The translations under genes were made by a program, and so were the position numbers. From Streptomyces sp. NBC_01445 (GTDB lineage Bacteria > Actinomycetota > Actinomycetes > Streptomycetales > Streptomycetaceae), in NCBI RefSeq assembly GCF_035918235.1, contig NZ_CP109485.1, positions 9,083,001 to 9,147,000 on the forward strand: a stretch of 64,000 bases of DNA, in the 5' to 3' direction. Below are positions 35,567 to 44,619 of the stretch, piece by piece. How positions within the stretch are numbered: the stretch's first letter is position 1; each line of letters opens with the position of its first letter. The notes below the pieces were generated by a model. That model made no database searches, had not been told where the DNA came from, and saw only the letters and a list, made by a program, of their open reading frames with translations.

Positions 35567-38500
35567 GTGAGTAGTTTCTACAGAAAGATCGCTTATTTCC
35601 TGGGGGTGATGATCGTCGCATCACTCCTTTTTGGCCTGTCCGCAACGAAGCAGGCATCCGCGCAGCAGTCGGCCGGGAACGCTCCGTTCATCAACTCGTG
35701 GCTGGTGTCGGGGCCATTCGATTCACCGGTGGTCGACAAGCAGTATGAATGTGAAGCCGATGGCCCGGCGACCCCGGTCGACGGGAAGACGAAGATTGCC
35801 CCGAAGGTCGGAGAGCCGTTGGGCTTCGGCGACGAAAGCAGAAACTGGGAGTACTTCGACGACCGCATCTATAACCGGAACTACGACGACTACCAGGATC
35901 TTGACGGGTATTACTCCGTCAAGAAGGGTGTCGACACGAAGAACAAGTACGTGTACGCGCACACGTACGTCTACAGTCCGGTCGATCAGCAGGCGTATTT
36001 CAACGCCGGGGCGAGCGGTTCGTACCGCCTGTATGCGAACGACAGCTGTCTGACGGCCCCGAGCACCCCGGTGGAGGTGCAGAAGGATCTGACAAAGCAA
36101 GCTGTCCAGCTGCACGCGGGCTGGAACAAGCTGATGATTCAGATCAAGCACACCTATACGGAGGACGTGAATTCAAACGGTGTGCCGATCGCCAAGGATC
36201 AGAACGTCGCCTATCTAGGGTTCTACGGCCGGGTGGCGGATCAGAACGGCAACAAGATCGATGGTCTGGTCAATTCCGTGACAGGGTCTTCGGGGAGTCT
36301 GCAGATCGTGTCGCAGGGACTCTCGACCGACGACGCGATCCATACTCCGCTCCCGAAGAACAACATGCCCACCGGTTACAAGGAATGGCCGTACGTCTGG
36401 AACAAGTCGGCGGGCGGCAACAAGTACGGGCTCAGCGCTTCGGCTTTCCAGTTCATGGCTGCCGGTGGCGCGCCGGGCTACACCTGGAAGATCATCGACG
36501 GGAAGTTGCCTGATGGTCTGGAACTGAACCCCGATGGCTCCATCGCGGATGGACTGGTCAACGGGAAAGTCGATCTGAACAGCACCAAAGGCGTCATTGG
36601 CGTCAACACCGAACCAGGCGACTACCACTTCACCGTCCAGGTGGCGGATAAGGAAGGGAAGACTGCGTCAAAAGACTTCACCATCAAGGTGAAGGAACGT
36701 CCGAACAAGTGGTTCGAGGAAGGCAGGGTCAGCGCACTGACCCATTCCACCCCGACGTACAACTACTTCGTGGATCCCAACTACTCCGTTGATCAATGGG
36801 CGGAGAGGGCGAAGCGTGAAGGGCATTCGCTGGTTTCGGTGGAATCCCTGCAACAGAACTACTTCTGGCCGTCAAAATTCGCCGATCCGAAGCACATCAG
36901 GGCGGAGTACCTCCCCAAGGACAAGGGCGGAAAAGTAGTAGACGGGTTGAAGCCGTACGAACAGGCGGTAAAGCGTTACGGCATGAAGTTCGGCCTGTAC
37001 TACGCGACCGAGGGCGGCGGTTTGCAGCATTACTCCACTGATGTGTTCGTGCAGAATGTGGAGGATCTCATTCAGCGCTACGCTCCGGACTACCTGTACT
37101 TCGACGGTCCACAGGCAATGCCCAACGCCAACTACGACGCGATGTACAGCGCGGTACGCAACCAGAGTGATGAGATCATCGTGGACTCGAATGCCCAGGG
37201 GGCGGAGTACGGTGATCCGGATCTGAGAACCAGCGAGGCGTCGGGCATCTACGCCAATACGGGGAAGAACCATCTTCTCAAGCGGACCCCCATGGAACCG
37301 TGGAAGATGATCCACACCAAGAACATGCTCTCGCCGTACTACGGCAAGCGCGACGACTTCAGGCAGGTCACCAAAGAGATGGTGATGAATGCCGGTCGGG
37401 GCTATGTCGACAACAACGATCAATCGGTTCTCGACAGCCGGGGACCGAACTGGGACTCTCCCCAGGACATCGCCACGCGGTATCCGAAGGCTGCCCAGGA
37501 ATTCATCGACGTACGAGAGGACCTCGCGAACTGGTTCGCTCCGGAACGCGGGCCGGAGCGGCACGAGTCCACGACGGGCACGACGCCGTACTTCCTGGCG
37601 GACGCCGGCTACGAGGACGATGGACGAGGAAACTACGAGAAGTTCGCCTTCCCCAACAGCACGACCGGTCCGCAATGGGGATATGCGACCGCCCGGGACA
37701 ACAACATCTATCTGCACATCCTGAAGGGGCCGGACGGCAAGAAGGGCTTCGACGCGATCACCGACAAGTCCCTGACCATTCGTCCGGTCAAGGATCGGGT
37801 GAAGTCGGTGCGATGGCTGAACAGCGATGTCCCCGTCACGTCGTTCCGTCAGAAGGACGACAGCCTGACCATCGACCTCGCCGATGTGAAGGAAGACCCG
37901 ATCGACACGATCGTCAAGATCGAGACGGACAATCCTGAGCGCAAGTACAAGCTGACCGACGTCGACGTCACCGGTGAGCAACTGGCGCCGAAGGTGCTGA
38001 AGGTCAAGGCCGAGGGCTACATGACGTATCCCGCGCTGAAGGCCAAGCTTTCGCATGTCACGTACAGCAGCGCGGATCCTGGGACAGCGAACGTCCGTCC
38101 CAGTGGAATCGTGCATCCGGTGTCGGACGGCACGACGAGCATCACGGTACGAGGCACCTACGAGGGCGTGACCAAACAAGGCGTGTTGAAGGTGACGGTC
38201 AAGGACGGCCTCGTCCATGCCGCCGACATGCTCAGCGCGTCGTTGTCGGTGGAAGGGAAGGAGGCCTACGGCGAGTTCGGCCTGAACGACGGGCTGAAGT
38301 ACGAGCTACAAGGCAGGTCGACCGCGGGCGGGCCCATCGGCTTGGACGCGGCTCGGATCACATGGCACGGCGGAATCGTCGATCTGGCCGGCGGTGACAA
38401 GTACAAGCCGGTCGCCATCAAGGAAGTCGACACCTTCGGGTTCAAGGGGAAGAAGATCAGCACCCCGCAGGTCAAGGAACCCACGCGAGGAGTCGTCTGG

Positions 38501-38995
38501 GCGGACGTGACACTCGACGGTAAGACCCACCGAACGAACTGGGTCTTCATGGACCTGCTGCCGTACCGGAACCTCGCGAAGGGCGCCGAAGTCACGGCCG
38601 ACCAGGGGCAGGACGCGTTGTCGAACCTCACCGACGGCAGGCTCATCGATGGCGACCACTTCGATCAGTCGAAGTGGTCGGTGCCGGGAAGCGAAAAGGC
38701 TTGGATTCAATTCAAGCTGCCCGCGAAGTCCGATCTCGCGAACATCGGCATCAACTTCAACACGCTGGATCAGAAGTACGTCAACACGCCCAAGACGATC
38801 AAGATCCAGACCAGTGTCGACGGCGTGACCTGGAGTGATGCCGGCACCGTCAATGGCCCGACGGGTACTGCCTATTTCGGGTTCCACGACCAGTACCCCC
38901 TCAACGCCCAGGCCCAGTACGTGAAGTTGGCGTTCGATGACGGCTCGAACGGGTCGACGACCGACCTGCTCGAGGTTGCCGTCAACGGGCGATAG
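35567..38995 (+). CDS. Large secreted GH29-like (alpha-L-fucosidase-like) multidomain protein
   Basis: 1142 aa, GTG start, signal sequence to about residue 33 (QASAQQ). Order: beta-sandwich/PA14-like region (35-250), Ig-like putative domain (about 285-375, DGKLPDGLELNPDGS, FTIKVKE), GH29-like barrel (about 378-720), Big-type beta region, and a C-terminal discoidin domain (about 1005-1140, NLAKGAEVTADQGQDALSNL). The barrel starts KWFEEGR and contains YGMKFGLYYATEGG. DYLYFDGP places Asp513 at the GH29 nucleophile position. The usual GIFIHWG and KHHDGF motifs are absent, so it is a distant member or a new family. It uses more AT-rich codons than its neighbours. Confidence 0.7.
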   Translation: MSSFYRKIAYFLGVMIVASLLFGLSATKQASAQQSAGNAPFINSWLVSGPFDSPVVDKQYECEADGPATPVDGKTKIAPKVGEPLGFGDESRNWEYFDDRIYNRNYDDYQDLDGYYSVKKGVDTKNKYVYAHTYVYSPVDQQAYFNAGASGSYRLYANDSCLTAPSTPVEVQKDLTKQAVQLHAGWNKLMIQIKHTYTEDVNSNGVPIAKDQNVAYLGFYGRVADQNGNKIDGLVNSVTGSSGSLQIVSQGLSTDDAIHTPLPKNNMPTGYKEWPYVWNKSAGGNKYGLSASAFQFMAAGGAPGYTWKIIDGKLPDGLELNPDGSIADGLVNGKVDLNSTKGVIGVNTEPGDYHFTVQVADKEGKTASKDFTIKVKERPNKWFEEGRVSALTHSTPTYNYFVDPNYSVDQWAERAKREGHSLVSVESLQQNYFWPSKFADPKHIRAEYLPKDKGGKVVDGLKPYEQAVKRYGMKFGLYYATEGGGLQHYSTDVFVQNVEDLIQRYAPDYLYFDGPQAMPNANYDAMYSAVRNQSDEIIVDSNAQGAEYGDPDLRTSEASGIYANTGKNHLLKRTPMEPWKMIHTKNMLSPYYGKRDDFRQVTKEMVMNAGRGYVDNNDQSVLDSRGPNWDSPQDIATRYPKAAQEFIDVREDLANWFAPERGPERHESTTGTTPYFLADAGYEDDGRGNYEKFAFPNSTTGPQWGYATARDNNIYLHILKGPDGKKGFDAITDKSLTIRPVKDRVKSVRWLNSDVPVTSFRQKDDSLTIDLADVKEDPIDTIVKIETDNPERKYKLTDVDVTGEQLAPKVLKVKAEGYMTYPALKAKLSHVTYSSADPGTANVRPSGIVHPVSDGTTSITVRGTYEGVTKQGVLKVTVKDGLVHAADMLSASLSVEGKEAYGEFGLNDGLKYELQGRSTAGGPIGLDAARITWHGGIVDLAGGDKYKPVAIKEVDTFGFKGKKISTPQVKEPTRGVVWADVTLDGKTHRTNWVFMDLLPYRNLAKGAEVTADQGQDALSNLTDGRLIDGDHFDQSKWSVPGSEKAWIQFKLPAKSDLANIGINFNTLDQKYVNTPKTIKIQTSVDGVTWSDAGTVNGPTGTAYFGFHDQYPLNAQAQYVKLAFDDGSNGSTTDLLEVAVNGR

Positions 38996-39061
38996 GCGAC
39001 ACGGCGACCGGTCGGCGCCGCGGTCTTCAACGGTGACAAATCATTTCGATTTGGGGGAATT

Positions 39062-41440
39062 ATGGACAGAAGGAACTTCCTGATCGCCGGTGGTGTCAGT
39101 TCGCTGGCACTGATCGCGACGCCGGCCCTCGCCCAGCCGGCGGCAGCAGCAGGGCCGGCGATCACGGAACAGGCCGGCCGCCCGTTGCGGATCAGGGCGG
39201 GATTCCTGTCGCTGGGTCTCGACCCGGCAGGACGGATAGTCGAACTGAAGGACATACGCACGGGGACCGACCATCTGTCGGCGGGCAGATCGCTTCCCCT
39301 CGTGTCCGTCGTCCTGGGCGACGGGAAGCAGGACGTCCTCTCCCAGGTGAAGGTCTCGCGGCGGGACGGTCGCGTGCTGGTGTTCAGCGGCGAGAAGGCG
39401 ACGGTCGAGGTCAAGGTCGTCAACCACGCGACGTACGCGACGCTCGAGGTCGTCGGTCTGGACGCAGCGCCGGGCGTGGACGTGCGGACGCTGCTGTGGG
39501 GCCCGCTGGCCACCAGTGTCACCGACACCGTCGGCGAGGCCGTCGGTGTGGTCCGCGACAGCGGCTTCGCCCTCGGGATCACCCCGCTCAACGACAAGAC
39601 CGTCGGCGGCTGGCCCAAGGAGTTCGACGCGTACGGGTTCGGCTCGGAGGTGAAGTCGAAGCCGTACGGGGAGGCCGGCACGCAGAACGAGTGGGGTGCC
39701 GCGGCGAAGACGTCGTGGGGTGGCATTCTGCGCGCCTACTCCTACGACTACAGCACGGTACGGACCCGCGAGGACGGCATCCGGATCGGCCCCCTGTCCG
39801 GCTTCGAAGGCCGGATCCTCGGATCGAAGCTGGCCGTGTACGGCAGCGCCCCTGATCTCGTGCTCACCGTGCTCAGCCAGATCGCACAAGGCGAGCAGCT
39901 GCCATACCCGACCATCGACGGGCAGTGGCAGAAGACGGCCCGGGCGACCCGGCAGCCGTTCCTGGCCCTGCACTCCCTCGGCACCTCGAACCTCGTCGAC
40001 GCCATGAAGTTCGCGAAGCAGGCGGGCATCGAGAACGTCTACTCCGTGCAGGGCGCGGCCGGTCCCTGGACGTCGACGGGGCACTACCAGTTCAACAGCG
40101 GCTTCGGCGGCTCGGACGCCGCCGCGGCCCAACTGGTGGCGACCGCCGCCGCGGGCGGCATGCGGGTCGGCGTGCACACCCTGTCCAACTTCATCCAGGC
40201 CAGGGACCCGTACATCTCTCCCGCACCGGCCGACAAGCGGATCACGGTCGGCGCGACCGTGAAGCTGACCCGCGCGCTGGCCGCGTCGGACACGACCCTG
40301 TACGCCGACGGCGACTCCGGCGGCGGCGGTCACGTCATCGGCCGTCGGCTGCGCGTCGGCGACGAGTTCCTCACGTACTCCGGTGTGACGCAGGCGGGCG
40401 CCGGCGAGTGGCAGTTCACCGGCGTCAGCCGGGCACAGTGGGGATCGGCCGCGGCGGCCCACCCCGCCGGGGCTGACGCCACCCGGGTCAGCGAGAACCA
40501 GTACGGCGGAGCGCGGGGCGACCTCCCGATCATCGACGAGATAGCCACCCGCCTCGCCACGATGGCCAACACCACCGGCGTCCGCAGCATCTCGTACGAC
40601 GGACTGGAGGAGGTGTCCTGGAGCGGCTGGCGCGGCCAGGGCTTCGCTCACCTGGTCAACGGCGTCTACCGCCAGCTCGACTCCCACGACGGCTTCATCT
40701 GCGAGGCGTCCAACCCGTCGTCCAACTCGTGGTTCGCCCAGTCGCGGATCAGCTGGGGCGGCATCGGCTGGTCCGACTCCAACTACGCGCAGGTGACCAG
40801 GAACAACACCTTCTACCGGGCCAACTTCCTCCCCGCCATGGGTGGTTCACTGCCGATCGACGCAGGCACGAGCCCGCTCGGTGTCGAGCACAACCTGGCT
40901 CTCGGCGCGTCGATCGGCGCGAACTTCGGCTGGTTCGAGACGAGTACGGACAGTCTCGCCAAGGGACCCAACACCGCGGCGGTGCTCACCGCGGTACGGA
41001 TCTGGAACTCCGCCATCGAGGCCGGCGCCTTCACGCCCGCCCAGCAGGAGCTCATGACCGACGAGAAGAAGAACTGGCACCTGAGCGAGGTGACCGAAGG
41101 CAAGGAGTGGTCGCTGCAAGAACTGGACCCGTCCGGCAGCCCGGTCGGCCAGGCGCAGACGGTGCGGGCGCCGAAGCCCGGTTTCACGACACCGGAGCCG
41201 GCCCACGGCCGCGTAGGGGAGTTGTACGCGTTCAAGGTCACCTCGACCTCGCCCCGGACGGTCCGTTACGAGATAACGTCCGGCGAGCTGCCCACGGGGC
41301 TGAGCCTGAACAAGGACACCGGCGGCATCACCGGAGTCCCCACCGCCCCGGGCACGAAGCGGTTCACGATCACCGCGCGCAACAGCGGCGTCATGCCCGA
41401 CGCGGAGGTCACATACAGCCTGCGGGTCACTCGCGGCTGA
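39062..41440 (+). CDS. Tat-exported putative glycosidase, paralogue 2 (unassigned family)
   Basis: 792 aa, ATG after GGGGGAATT. The signal MDRRNFLIAGGVSSLALIAT mirrors paralogue 1. Matching blocks run end to end: IRAGFLSLGLDPAG, VDVRTLLWGPLATSVTDTVG, ITPLNDKTVGGWP, AYSYDYSTVRTREDG, GHYQFNSGFGGSDAAAAQLV, GVHTLSNFIQARDPY, and the insertion at about 390-480 (TTLYADGDSGG, LRVGDEFLTYSG). SYDGLEE gives Asp513, equivalent to Asp522 of paralogue 1. The C-terminal Ig-like domain reads YEITSGELPTGLSLNKDTGG. A CAAATC/GATTTG dyad (39037-39053) precedes the start. Family unrecognised. Confidence 0.75.
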   Translation: MDRRNFLIAGGVSSLALIATPALAQPAAAAGPAITEQAGRPLRIRAGFLSLGLDPAGRIVELKDIRTGTDHLSAGRSLPLVSVVLGDGKQDVLSQVKVSRRDGRVLVFSGEKATVEVKVVNHATYATLEVVGLDAAPGVDVRTLLWGPLATSVTDTVGEAVGVVRDSGFALGITPLNDKTVGGWPKEFDAYGFGSEVKSKPYGEAGTQNEWGAAAKTSWGGILRAYSYDYSTVRTREDGIRIGPLSGFEGRILGSKLAVYGSAPDLVLTVLSQIAQGEQLPYPTIDGQWQKTARATRQPFLALHSLGTSNLVDAMKFAKQAGIENVYSVQGAAGPWTSTGHYQFNSGFGGSDAAAAQLVATAAAGGMRVGVHTLSNFIQARDPYISPAPADKRITVGATVKLTRALAASDTTLYADGDSGGGGHVIGRRLRVGDEFLTYSGVTQAGAGEWQFTGVSRAQWGSAAAAHPAGADATRVSENQYGGARGDLPIIDEIATRLATMANTTGVRSISYDGLEEVSWSGWRGQGFAHLVNGVYRQLDSHDGFICEASNPSSNSWFAQSRISWGGIGWSDSNYAQVTRNNTFYRANFLPAMGGSLPIDAGTSPLGVEHNLALGASIGANFGWFETSTDSLAKGPNTAAVLTAVRIWNSAIEAGAFTPAQQELMTDEKKNWHLSEVTEGKEWSLQELDPSGSPVGQAQTVRAPKPGFTTPEPAHGRVGELYAFKVTSTSPRTVRYEITSGELPTGLSLNKDTGGITGVPTAPGTKRFTITARNSGVMPDAEVTYSLRVTRG

Positions 41441-42008
41441 CAACGGGCGGCCTCGGTCGGTCCATGACCGCTGAAAACAGTCAGGGCCACGACGGAAGTG
41501 TGACGACACGCCTCAGCGCTGCCCTTCGACGGCGTCCAGAGAGATGTCGTGGCCCTGGCTCGCCTGGTTCTTGTGCGCCGACACCGTGATGGCGACGGGG
41601 GCCGCACCGTCGATACTGACCCGCATCATTGCCTGGTACGGACCCCGCAGTGCGCGCAGGGCGATCTGCCGGTCGGTGAGGTGCACACCTGCGGCATGAC
41701 CGGGGAAGCACCACCTGCCCTGGACCCGGCGGATCGTTGGCGCAGCCTGCTGAGCCGCGTGTTGGCCGAGGCCACCGCCCCGTCCGCCCGATCCGGGCTC
41801 CCACGCCTGTCTCCACCACCGAGGAGTTCATGACCATGAGTATTGTGACCACTGCCGAGCGCCCCCCGGCGCCGGAGACCCCGTTGATCGACGACGTGAC
41901 GGTCGCGCTGCTGGGCGGTCGGTTCGCCGTCCGCCTTCTGGCATCCGGCCTGTGGCTGGGATCGGACCCTGCTGGCGGACCGGGCGGGCAGGATCCACAC
42001 CAGCCTGA

Positions 42009-42962
42009 TCAAGGGCGCTCACCGAGGGGGCCCGTCCCCAGCTGTACTACTTCCTCATCAACGGCCCGGACTTCGCCGGCCTGCTCGACCAGTACACGCA
42101 GCTCACCGGACGCTCGCGGGTGCCGCAGGCAGCCATCTTCGGCCTGCAGACGTCGGACAAAAATTTCGCGAGTGTGAGCGACCAGAACTGGTGGCGTCAG
42201 AAGATCACCGAGCACCGTGCCGCCGGTTTCCCGTTCGACCACCAGGTCAACGACAACCGCTGGTGACATGGCTCGGGCGCCTGGTCGGGATCGTGGTTTG
42301 AGTTCAGCGACGAGCGCTGGCCCGACCCCGCGGGATACGCGGAGTGGGCCGCTGCCAACGGCGTCACGGTCACCCTCGACTACAACCGCAACAACTCCAA
42401 CGAGATGGAAGGCTGGGTCGCGGGGCCCCTGCCCGGCTACAGCTTCGACGCCGCCGACCTCGCGGCGGTGAACCAGAAGGACGCGGTGCCCGACTGGACC
42501 AACCCCGCCGCCCGCTCCTGGGTGTGGAGGGTCTCCTGGAAGGAGGGCTTCGACTCCGCTCTGAAGTATCCCGGCGACGGCCTCTGGCTGGACGAGCCCG
42601 ACGAGCTGGGACGCATCCCGTACAACGCCGACGCGGCCAACGGCTGGAAGTGGTCGGGTTACGCCTGCTTCGCCGACTCCTCGGCGGACGGCGCCTTCAT
42701 CGAGTGGACCGTCGATGTTCCCGACGCCGGAACCAGGACGCTGACTTTCCGCTATGCCAACGGCGGCCCGAGCGATCGCCCGCTGTCCGTGTCGGTCAAC
42801 GGCTCCCCCTGTCGAGAGCGCCCTGCCGTTCCACCTGACCGGGGATGGGCCACCTGGAAGACGACCTACGTCGCCGCCGCGCTGCCCGTGGGCAGGGTCA
42901 CGACCCGCGCGACCACGGCCGGATCCAACGGCGCCCACATGGACAGCCTGACGATCCACTGA
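42009..42962 (+). pseudogene. Truncated GH31 relic fused to a CBM-like tail
   Basis: One frame encodes GH31 sequence: YYFLINGPDFAGLLDQYTQL, RAAGFPFDHQVNDNRW, then an in-frame TGA at 42264-42266. GH31 sequence continues with WFEFSDERWPDPAGYAEW, GVTVTLDYNRNN and DGLWLDEPDELGRIPYNADA. It then jumps directly into a carbohydrate-binding, CBM6/35-like segment (GYACFADSSADGAFIEWTVD). The N-terminal half and most of the C-terminal GH31 part are missing, which indicates internal deletion plus nonsense mutation. The 41441-42008 stretch upstream holds only fragments (one short frame from 41834 after GAGGAG) that I cannot assign. Confidence 0.7.
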
Positions 42963-43793
42963 CCCCCCCCAGCGTCCGGGCACCAGCGATTCCCGACGAC
43001 CCAACACTCCGAACTGCAAACCTTGCGGCGTGCGGCAGAAGCCGTGGAGCGGACAGCGCTTCCGGCTGCTCGGAAGCGCTGTCCGGGTTCGGCCTGGGGA
43101 CTTCTTCCTCTGCGTCGGTTCATGGGGCGGGATGTGGGGCTGTTCGCCGGATCCCGCGTCGAGGTCCGGCATGTCGTCGGGGGTGACGGTGAACTGGTTC
43201 AGACGCTCTTGGCCGCCTGGAAGCGGCGTTCGTGTCGGCTGGCGGCGTGGACGTTGGGGCTGCGGCCTACGTCCTTGACCGGCTCGTGGATCCCCTCCCG
43301 TCGCCGTGATCAAGGCCTGGAGGTGGGTGTCTGGCTGCGCTCCTGGAGGGGTGCTCCTCCGTGGGTAGCCGCCCAGTAATTGCTTCTCGAGCCGTCGCTG
43401 GAGGCCCATCAGCTGTGCGATCTCTCTGGCCGACAGATCGCCCCCGGCGCCACGAGCCTCGTCCAGCTGTGCTCCACAGGGACAGATGTGCGCCTTACGC
43501 CCGGCTTCGGCTGGATCGCTAAGGGAAGGAGGTTGCGGCAGACCCGATCTCTGGCCTCAGGCAACAGTAGGGCGAGCACCACCACGTCGAGGGATCTCCG
43601 CACAGAACGTCTCGCGCAAGAGTCATCGCCATGGCGTGTGACCTGCGGTGTACCAATGTGCCAAGTATCTCTCTGATTTCGGCCTCCGAGGTGCTGAAGC
43701 TACTTGGCATCACTACAGGTCAGGAACATCAGCTAGTGCCATGTATCGATCCTCGTCACAGGCGCCTTTTCGTACGGTCGTCGGGGCGCGGGG
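42963..43793. other. Gene-poor stretch, no supported gene
   Basis: 830 bp at the right edge of the carbohydrate island. Open frames on both strands are compositional shadows; none shows a recognisable domain, and none starts with a convincing ribosome site. It probably represents decayed DNA. Confidence 0.5.
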
Positions 43794-44492
43794 TCAGCCG
43801 AGCTGCCCGGACGGCCGCATGGTGATGTGGTTGATGTCCACGCCCGCGGGCTGGTTGACGGCGAAGACGATCGTGTCCGCGATGTGCTCGGCGGTCATCG
43901 CCGGCGCCGCCTCGGGGGTGCCGCCGCGCTGGTCCCAGAACGGGGTGTCCACCACTCCGGGGGCGATGACGGTCACGCCGACCCCGTCCTTGCCGACCAG
44001 CAGCCGGGTGTTCTCGGCCAGCGCGTGCGCGGCCCACTTGGTGACCGAGTACAGGTTGCCGGGCGTGTTGCGCACCCCGGCGACCGAACCGATGATCACG
44101 ATCCGGCCCTTGGACTCCCTGAGGTGCGGCAAGGTCTCCCGCACCAGCAGGGCCGGGCCCAGGACGTTGGTGAGGACCATGGCGCGCATGTCCTCGGGGG
44201 CGTGGCTCTCCAGGTTGCCGGGCAGCGAGAAACCGGCGTTGGCGATGACGTTGTCCAGCCGGCCCCACGCGTCCACCACGTGGCGCACGGCGGAGGCGAC
44301 GTCGTGTTCGTCGCTGGTGTCGCCTGGGATCGTCAGCAGCCGCTCGCCCGCTGCGGCCGAAGCGGCGAAGGCGGTGAGCTTGTCCGCGTCACGTCCGGTG
44401 ACGGCCACGCGGTGGCCCTGCTTGAGCAGGGCGCGGGCGGTGGCGGCGCCGATTCCGGTCGAGCCACCGGTGATCAGCGTGACGGGTTCCAT
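43794..44492 (-). CDS. Short-chain dehydrogenase/reductase
   Basis: 232 aa; ATG after AGGAGG. Classical SDR: cofactor motif TLITGGSTGIGAA, NAG at 85-87, catalytic Ser136, Tyr148 and Lys152 (YSVTK). The Arg34-Asp35 pair after the second strand suggests NADP(H) preference, uncertainly. Substrate unknown. Sugar-acid oxidation (as by 2-keto-3-deoxy-fuconate dehydrogenases, which are SDRs) would suit the island, but the gene lies beyond the relics and has no island operator. Confidence 0.88.
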   Translation of the reverse strand: MEPVTLITGGSTGIGAATARALLKQGHRVAVTGRDADKLTAFAASAAAGERLLTIPGDTSDEHDVASAVRHVVDAWGRLDNVIANAGFSLPGNLESHAPEDMRAMVLTNVLGPALLVRETLPHLRESKGRIVIIGSVAGVRNTPGNLYSVTKWAAHALAENTRLLVGKDGVGVTVIAPGVVDTPFWDQRGGTPEAAPAMTAEHIADTIVFAVNQPAGVDINHITMRPSGQLG

Positions 44493-44619
44493 GAGACGGC
44501 CTCCTGAGTGGTGTGGTCATCGGGGATCCGCCGCGATCCTGGACGTCGAGGAACGCGAGGTGGCGCGTGAGGCCGACCGGCTCCGGGCCCCGGTTCCCCG
44601 GAACGCCCGCACTATAACT

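Noticed and set aside
42009..43409. A 466-codon minus-strand open frame
   Set aside because: Covers the GH31 relic on the other strand and shows only shadow composition.
43380..43793. Possible transposase or short gene in the gene-poor stretch
   Set aside because: No conserved motif or ribosome site in any frame.
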